Shown piece after piece: positions 49,001 to 58,000 of a DNA stretch of 64,000 nucleotides (position 1 is its first letter; each line of letters starts with the position of its first letter). A program made the position numbers and the translations under genes. A model generated the notes under the pieces. That model had not been told where the DNA came from, did not search any database, and saw only the letters and a program-made list of their open reading frames with translations. Source of the DNA: Siphonodentalium dalli (taxonomy: Eukaryota > Mollusca > Scaphopoda > Gadilida > Siphonodentaliidae). Where the stretch lies: positions 16,166,450 through 16,230,449 of the forward strand of contig CP136069.1 of NCBI GenBank assembly GCA_032622095.1, in the 5' to 3' direction.

Positions 49001-52000
49001 ATTGGGTTGATGGGTCCTGATTCCTCCCCGGTGGCCCTGGGTGGCCAGGCAAAAACTGTGAATCAATTAAACTAATCGACGCCTGAAAGTTTTCTGGTTC
49101 AGATTTCAAATTGTTCTCCCATTGTGACGGAGGGGTACAGGTCGCTCTCCGGTGGCCTGTTAAAAACTGCTAATCTATTTTTTTTTATATCAATGCCTGA
49201 ATTTGCCTGGAGTTATAGACCTCCAGATGCTAGGATTTTGCAGTTTTCAAAAGATTTTTCCATTGTGGCCGAGCGGTCCTGGTCCATCATTGGTGGCCAG
49301 TTAAAACTGCTAATCAATTAAAAAATCGAGGACTGAATTTTCCTGCATTGAGATAGACTTCTAGATGCAAAGATTTTGAAATTTTCAGATTTAGATTTCA
49401 AATCCCCCATCTCTGGTAGTCAGTCAAAGACTAATATTCATTAACATAAACAAATATTCATTAAAATAAACTAGTATTCATTAAAATAAACTTTCTTATG
49501 ATATATACGGGCATTAGCCAGAGTAGATATTCATGGCATGATCTAGGGGGGCTGTGCCACCCCTGTCGCCTCGTCCCTGAACGCCACAACCATTCCACAT
49601 CAAACTTGTTGGAAGCGAGCCGTTATACTGTTCTATATATGTATCCACATGTAACCCCAGTAAATAGTCCGTACATATGCAATAGTTTTTATTTGCATAA
49701 TGAAGATTGCAATAGGAGTTGATTTGAAACTGAGAAACACTCGAAATATTTACATGTATTATAATAAGACATGTTTTTACATTTGTTTTTGTTCTTTGTC
49801 AATTTCAATTATAACTCTTTGGCTAAAGCCAGGATGCCGGAGATATTTAAACCTTCCATGACTGGAGCTTCCTAAAAATTTGCGAAAACCCTGTGCGAAT
49901 GCATTCTCTTATGCGAGTCTCCCTTATATACGAAGAATACATTTGCTTAACAATATTTACCTTGACCTTGTAAGCCAGTGCATTCACTTATATATGCGAA
50001 GCTCCTTACGGGCGACTGGCATATATAAGATAATGCACTGACACAGGATCTTTAAAGCTGCACCAAGGGGACACACACATATATTATTCGTCTTGATTCC
50101 AGTTCTGCAGCCAGAAAGTATCCAACAATGAGAGAGAGTGCTGGCAGCCAGGTCAGGGGTCAATAGGCTCGTGTGTCACGTGTTGTCAAACCTCTGGCTG
50201 CAACGGAAACCCGCCAGGTAAGTAATGTATGTCACGTGTTGTCAAACCACTGGCTGCAACGGAAACCCGTCAGGTAAGTAATGTGTGTCACGTGTTGTCA
50301 AACCTCTGGCTGCAACGGAAACCCGCCAGGTAAGTAATGTGTGTCACGTGTTGTCAAACCACTGGCTGCAACGGAAACCCGTCAGGTAAGTAATGTGTGT
50401 CACGTGTTGTCAAACCAATGGCTGCAACGGAAACCCGCCAGGTAAGTAATGTGTGTCACGTGTTGTCAAACCAATGGCTGCAACGGAAACCCGCCAGGTA
50501 AGTAATTTATAAAACGATTTTAGACGTGACCGTTATGGAACGTGCATTTCTTCTGCTAGCCCTAAGGTAAACTTCACACGCAACCCAGCAGATGTCATGT
50601 ATGCGGTATCGTTTATGGATAACATTAGTAACGTCACACTGCCCCTGGTAACAACTTGAAATGATTCGCCGTTGTAGCAAAACGATATTTAGATTCTCGA
50701 TACCCACAAGAGCATTTACAATACATCTTAGTGGAACATACGGCACAGGCAGCACACAACTATACCCAAATAGATTTATAGAGCCAAACATGTACTTTAC
50801 AATATAACACCTGTCCGATAGTACATAAGATAGTATATTATTGTGTTCCCGGATCTAGGATAAACTTCCTTTTCCCAGTGATTGTAAATGATAGGGTTAA
50901 TTGTATAAATAAGCACACTACATGGGGGATGCAAATGATATAGTATATAAGAACATACAAGCATAATTAACAAGATCATATTCCTAATTGGTATGACTGG
51001 TAGCAACCATTGTATAAGTGAGAGAGGATCAAACCAGTCTCATAATATAGTAAATAATAGTATGGTACACGTCATAGACAAGGGTAATATGATATATCAG
51101 ACCTTATTTAAACGCATGATATACCAATGGTTGGAATAACTACTCGTGTCCAGAAATACATTGACACTCCCGCTTAGACCACCGAACAACCAACACCTTT
51201 GTTCGTCCACCTATTGTGCGTATCGGCCACATGGGCCTGTAACGCGCTCCGCTGTCCGCCCCCCTTTTGCACTGCCCATATACGCCGCTCTATATACGCG
51301 CCTTCTTCGCGTTAATGGAACATTATATAGACAAGGGGCTCTGTAGAAATTCAACGTTTCACCATCGCTCGGGAGTCGCATAAATTTAGCCCATTCACCC
51401 CAGTAATGATAACGATATATACACGGATGGATCGGCAAAGAATTCATCTTTCAATAAATACCACAAACTCCCATCAGAAACATTCATACACGTTGCATTT
51501 GATTAAATTTTAACCACCGAATATTGTCTCCGGAGAGCGTATTTTTTCGATTTGATCCGGCTCAGCAGCAATGGACGCCATGCGTCTCTAAATTCACCAC
51601 CCATGCAGTTTACTATCATTAAAAATCGTTCAAACGATCAACTAAATATCTGGAACTTAGTGATTTATTGTCGGCTAATAATTTATTTACTCATACAAAT
51701 CAACACATTGTCAGTAAACAATTCTAATAGAGGAGAAATCTGTCGATAATTCCAACTTTAAAAAAGAAATTTGTCAAGTGACACAGTTCCTAAGTTTAAT
51801 ATTCATTGTGACCTGACCTTTCCATGACTGACAGAGTAGAAACAGCCAATCACCGCTCAGTGTTAGAATCGAGGTCAGGTCATAATGAATATTAAAATGA
51901 GGACCTCGATTCCGAGCGATGGTGAAACGTTGAATTTCTACAGAGCCCCTTGTCTATATAATGTTCCATTAACGCGAAGAAGGCGCGTATACAGAGCGGC

Positions 52001-55000
52001 GTATATGGGCAGTGCAAAAGGGGGGCGGACAGCGGAGCGCGTTACAGGCCCCTGTGGTATCGGCAGAGATTTATTTAAAATATAAAAATATCAAACTTTC
52101 TGGATTCTTCATTGTTCCCGTTCACGGACAACTCTGCCTTAACCACTAGACCACGAGACACTCCACCTGTCACTCCACCTGACACTCCACCCGTCAGCCA
52201 TTAATGATTTTGTAAACTTAAATGTATTGTATCAATATATAATGTATTTGTATCTTGTTATGATATGAATTGTGACCGGAATAAAAAAATATTTAAAAAA
52301 AATTATAATAATTCTTGATAAAATGATTGTGTTTCAATGATGGTGATGTTGGTAAGTTAATGGAAGTCGGTGATGTTAGTCTAGTAAAGGATCACTCAAG
52401 TGGAAACGAACGAGAAGGTGTGTCAAAACAATATATTATTGTGATAAAGCGACGGAATCGTATGCGTGTGAACATGCGCATTGTGTAATGGCATTTATAG
52501 TTACACAAACGAATACTTGAAATAAAACAATAAATATGGATTTTTTAATCGAGCCATTTTATATCTAACGTATATATGTATCACTCAGGCATACGACAGA
52601 ACGATCCCTCTTTTTATCAGTTTCAAATCCTGTTATGCTAGAATTTGCTTGTATAGGCCATATTTACCATAAAACTCACGGGAATCTATGGACACCATAA
52701 CACACACTGGTGTACTTACGTTTACTTTCTTTTACCCAACAGGAATAGATCTGTCCCCTGACCACATTGTTGAAGTCAGGGCTGACGACGATTCTAGTAA
52801 ACCGGATCATCCCCCACCACCCAAGCACAATAGCAAACCAGCAGAGCCCAATAGCAAACCGAATCATCGTCCATCATCCAAGCCCAATAGCAAACCAGGC
52901 AAGCCCAATAGCAAACCGAATCCCGGCCACTCAAAACCACACAGTAAACCGGATACTGATCACAGTCAATCTAAACCGGATCCCAGCCACTCAAAACCAC
53001 ACAGTAAACCGGATACTGATCACAGTCATTCTAAACCGGATCCCAGCCACTCAAAACCACACAGTAAACCGGATACTGATCACAGTCATTCTAAACCGGA
53101 TCCCAGCCACTCAAAACCACACAGTAAACCGGATACTGACCACAGTCATTCTAAACCGGATCCCAGCCACTCAAAACCACACAGTAAACCGGATACTGAT
53201 CACAGTCATTCTAAACCGGATCACGGACATTCTAAACCTAACAGCAAACCGGATACCGATCACTCCAAACCAAAGCCAACACAAAGACCAACGCATCGTC
53301 CAAGTCATACACAGAAGCCAACACATCGTCCACATCCTACACAGAAGCCATCGAAACCGAACAGCAAACCTGATCACAGTCATTCTAAACCGGATCACGG
53401 ACATTCCAAACCGAACAGCAAACCAGACCACGGACATTCTACACCGAACAGCAAACCGGATCACAGTCATTCTAAACCGGATCACGGACATTCCAAACCG
53501 AACAGCAAACCAGACCACGGACATTCTAAACCGAACAGCAAACCGGATCACGGACATTCTAAACCGAACAGCAAACCGGATCACGGACATTCTAAACCGA
53601 ACAGCAAACCAGACCACGGACATTCTAAACCGAACAGCAAACCGGATCACGGACATTCTAAACCGAACAGCAAACCGGATCACGGACATTCTAAACCGAA
53701 CAGCAAACCGGATCACAATTCTAAACCACACAAACCCGATTCCGGCAGCAAATCAAACGATCATAGCGGTAGTAAGAGCACCGACAAAAGTCAAAGCGGT
53801 GGAAAGTCAAATGTGGCCAACCCGGGTTGCCATTGTCACGGAGGCAAGCATTGCTGTGGTAACCATGGGAAGTTCATACAACTTGTGATAAATTTGAGAG
53901 GTCTCGGGGGTAGTTCCTCTGAGGAATGTACGGACCAAAAAGAGAGCTCTCATCACGCTAAACCAGGTACAAGTAAGTCTAAAACAGTGTGTTAACCCTT
54001 TACCCAACAAACCGACCAAAAACGCCCAAATAAAGCTTCAACAGCCTAAAATATCTTCGGTCTTTCTCAATAGAACCATACAAATATGGATATCATTGGA
54101 ACCGGCTCATTGGCCACATTGTGATGGTTACAGTTATGCCATGTGCCAATGCATTCTCCTATATATGCGAGTCGACCATAGGTCGCCTCGCATATATAAG
54201 AGAATGCATTGGCCTAAAAATATAATATAATATTTTTCTACATTCTTTGACAATTTTATCATTTTTAATATGTGTTAAGCCAATGCATTCTCTTATATAT
54301 GCGAGGCGACCTATGGTCGACTCGCATATATAAGAGAATGCATTGGCACAGGACCGTTCTGTTGGGTAAAGGGTTAACCCTTCGTGGCTCGAGCTGCCTC
54401 ATTTTTTGCGAAAAACCCTGTGTTAATGCATTTTTTTTACACATGCGAGTCTCCCATAGGGAGCCCCGCATATATAAGAGATTGCATTGGCCTAACAATA
54501 TTTACATTGACTTTGTAAGCCAGTTCATTCTCTTGTATATGCGAGGCTCCCTATGGGAGACTCGTATATATATATAAGAGATTGCAATGGCACAAGATCT
54601 TTAATGCTGCGCCAGCGCAGCTCCAGTCATGAAAGTTTAGGTCCAGACCGGACCAAACACATTGGGCTTCGGTTCACTGGTCGGCCCCGTCTGTGAGAAA
54701 ACATTGATATCTGAACCTGAAAATTGCCAATACTAACATTCAGTGGTCTCCCTCCAGTCATATTGACCTCTGATTTTATTTTCTTAAAATTGATTAACAG
54801 ATTTTGACTGGCCACAAGGGAGACACCTCGACTCACCGGGCCGCCAGTGGTTCCGCCCGGTGTGAGAATGTGAAACATGAAAATTGCAAAATCCCAGCAT
54901 CTAGACTGGCATGAACCTTTCCAAGTGTTGGACCCCACCCCACCTTTTAGGCTGGAAAAATTCCAACTGATGGCCATGTCAGTCCAACATTTTGACAAAA

Positions 55001-58000
55001 GTGGGAAAATTTTCCTTGGTTCGTAAATAGTATGGTTATAAATACCAAAGTTGTGTAAATAAAAATATATATGATACTTCGCTTCACTACCCTCTTTCAT
55101 TTTGGTTAATGTATGGTATACATTACCCGATCGACATATAAGCACATAAATATGATATTATATATATAAACTGCGCAACCATATATATATTGTACTTTTT
55201 TTGAAGATCTAAATTATGGAACTAAACACTAACAATAAGTATTGTGGAATCTCGACTAATGGGTCAATTCAAACATCCAGATGTTGCCAACATGTTTGAT
55301 ACGAGCTTCTCCGTGTACATTCCTACATAACAAATTTCTGTGTCAAGACTGATTGGTATACTTATATTAAAGTAGAAATGAGGTGAGATTGGCTGCGGAC
55401 ACACGTACCACAGTAGCGATGGCATAGTAGGTGTGACAATTTATTATGGTGGAGTTTGGTGACAATTGGTCCGTCATAATCCTGTGCCATAGCTAGTCAT
55501 GTTGCCCGCTGAGTTTCCGGACAATGAGTCGATTGGACCAATTAACCTATTGCGTTTCACCAAGGTTGATCTCTACTCATTACGTTTTGCTAAATTGTAT
55601 CCGCTACGATATATATAATTGCACGATAGCTCGTCCAGAATTGTTTTGACCGTGGCCTGGTGGCAATTCCTCATTGACCCACATATCATGTATGTGGTAC
55701 GTTTTTTATATGATCTCAATGCATGCATGTTTATCTACTTATATTAATTTCATTAGTAAGAACAATCATGGCTGTTGACAGAAATGGGTTATTCATTAAG
55801 TTATCAAGTGGACTTGCGTGTTAGCATGCAAAATATAACACTGCGTGTTGAGTAAAGATCAACAGCGACAAGACATTCAGGTAGATACATCCTTGAGAGA
55901 TCGACCGTCGCTGGTAGAGCTTGGTAGACTCATTGTGCGAATTTGCAGAGGGGCGACGTGGATTGCTATGGCATATTAATTGTGACGACCAATTGTCACC
56001 AAACTCCACCATAATAAATTGTCACACCTACTATGCCATCGCTACTGTGGTACGTGTGTCCACAGCCAATGCATGTGAAACATGGATTAATATATATATA
56101 TATATTATTTATATCTAAAGTTTCTTCCATATTTACAAGGATAAGACTGACCTGATGTGGCTCTCAGACAGTCTCTCACAATGTATTATATGGATAACGT
56201 TATGCAACCAAATGACGAAAAATCACCATGCACCTCAAGATACCTAACACGTCGTACTATGTATATATAATTATATGTATTTCACGTTGTTATGTTGTCT
56301 CAAATACTGTATTTGTATATGGTTTAATGATAATATTATTTTTATATATATGATATTAATTAAATGCAATGACTCTCGGTGGCGAAATCATTTGTGTTAG
56401 ATGTAAATATTTACAATAGAGCGTAGTTCAGACGATATTTTATATGGAGTGGTATGGTCGATTTCTTTTTAATTTTCGGCGATGTTAGTAGAATGGTACA
56501 TTCCTCATGTTGGCATAGCGCCTGGGCACTAACTTATCAATTTCACACACCCGAACAAGTCCATAATATGTCTTTAAACCAGCAAATTTAAATAATACGT
56601 TTATAGCTGGAACCAGTGTCTGTTGAACTCTGTTCACAGATTTTGAAACAAATGTTTATATAATAGGGCTTATGTCAAATCAGCAAACGTGGGCTAGTGG
56701 TCTGTATCGTCTTTTAATATTCAACAGTAAATGCTCAACCAGTTGTGCATATCAACATTGAAACAGACAAGCCAACAATCAAGCCCAAAACCACACCAAA
56801 GCCGACAACGACTCCAAAACCGACGACTACGACTCCAAAACCGACGACGACTACTACTCCAAAACCGACAACTACTCCAAAACCGACGACTACTCCAAAA
56901 CCGACGACGACTACTCCAAAACCTACGATAACTACCCCAAAACCTACGACTACAACTCCAAAGCCCACGACAACTACTCGAAAACCGACGACTACTCCTA
57001 AACCTACGACTACTACTCCAAAGCCGACGACTACAACTCCAAAACCAACGACGCCTAAGCCGACAACCGCTGCACGTGAGTTTAGCATATTTGCGTTGAT
57101 AACCTCGTCGCTAAATTGACTAATATGCAATAGATCATTATGATCTCAAATGTGGAGGGTGAACGAAAAACTGTATGTTTGTAAAATTAATGTGCACCAC
57201 TGTTTACTAGTTGGACAATAAGATATACTACAATAACAGATATGACAGATATGACAGATATGACTGAATATGTGAATTCTGTTGAGCGTATAGCCCTTGA
57301 AAGCTGAACGAGCGTATCATGATATCAGTTGCGCAGCAAATTGTTTATCAACATGGTCAACATTATTTTACGTTGCAATATACTTTATGGTATATACACT
57401 TATATATACAAATCACACACGCGCAAGTATGCATGCATAAAGGTCGCCAGCTTCCATTCTGCACAATATATTTACACAAGCCTTGAATATGGTGTCTGTC
57501 ATTTGCAGAATGATGTCCCCAGAGAGGGTGAATTTAGTGACGCTATCCCACACGGTGGGCTAGCATCACCAAATTCACCCTCTGAGAACCTCATTCTGCT
57601 GAGGCCTAAGCAGAATGAGGTCCCCAGAGGGTGAATTTAGTGATGCTAGCCCGCTGTGTGGGGTAACGTCACTAAATTCACCCTCTGGGGACCTCATTAT
57701 GCAAATGACAGACACACTATTTCAAGGTTTGGATTTATACTTAACGTATCCCCATTGCAGCATCGAAGCAATGCTATTTCTGCTTGGATACAGACTGCTA
57801 CGCTAAACGCCTCCAAACGTGTGGCCAAGACATGCAGTTCTGTGGTTCCACTGTCGTACAGGACAATAGAGGTCATCGTCAACAAACGCGAGGGTGAGTC
57901 AGAACTTAAAGTGATGTGAAACATTCTTGTAGGGTGAGAAAATAGAAATGGAGAATAATCTTGCTCAAAGTAGTTATTTTTACGAATACTAATTCAAATT

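Noticed and set aside
52767-53888. Long alternative plus-strand frame and a 186-codon minus-strand frame over exon 4
   Set aside because: Repeats whose unit is a multiple of three stay open in several frames. Only frame 2 joins in phase to exons 3 and 5.
54627-55145. Minus-strand 172-codon open frame
   Set aside because: It spans repeat-derived units related to 48.9-49.4 kb and has no protein motif or splice context.
56735-57130. Minus-strand open frame rich in Gly/Val (131 codons)
   Set aside because: It is the antisense shadow of the Pro/Thr/Lys repeat exon, which has clear splice sites on the plus strand.
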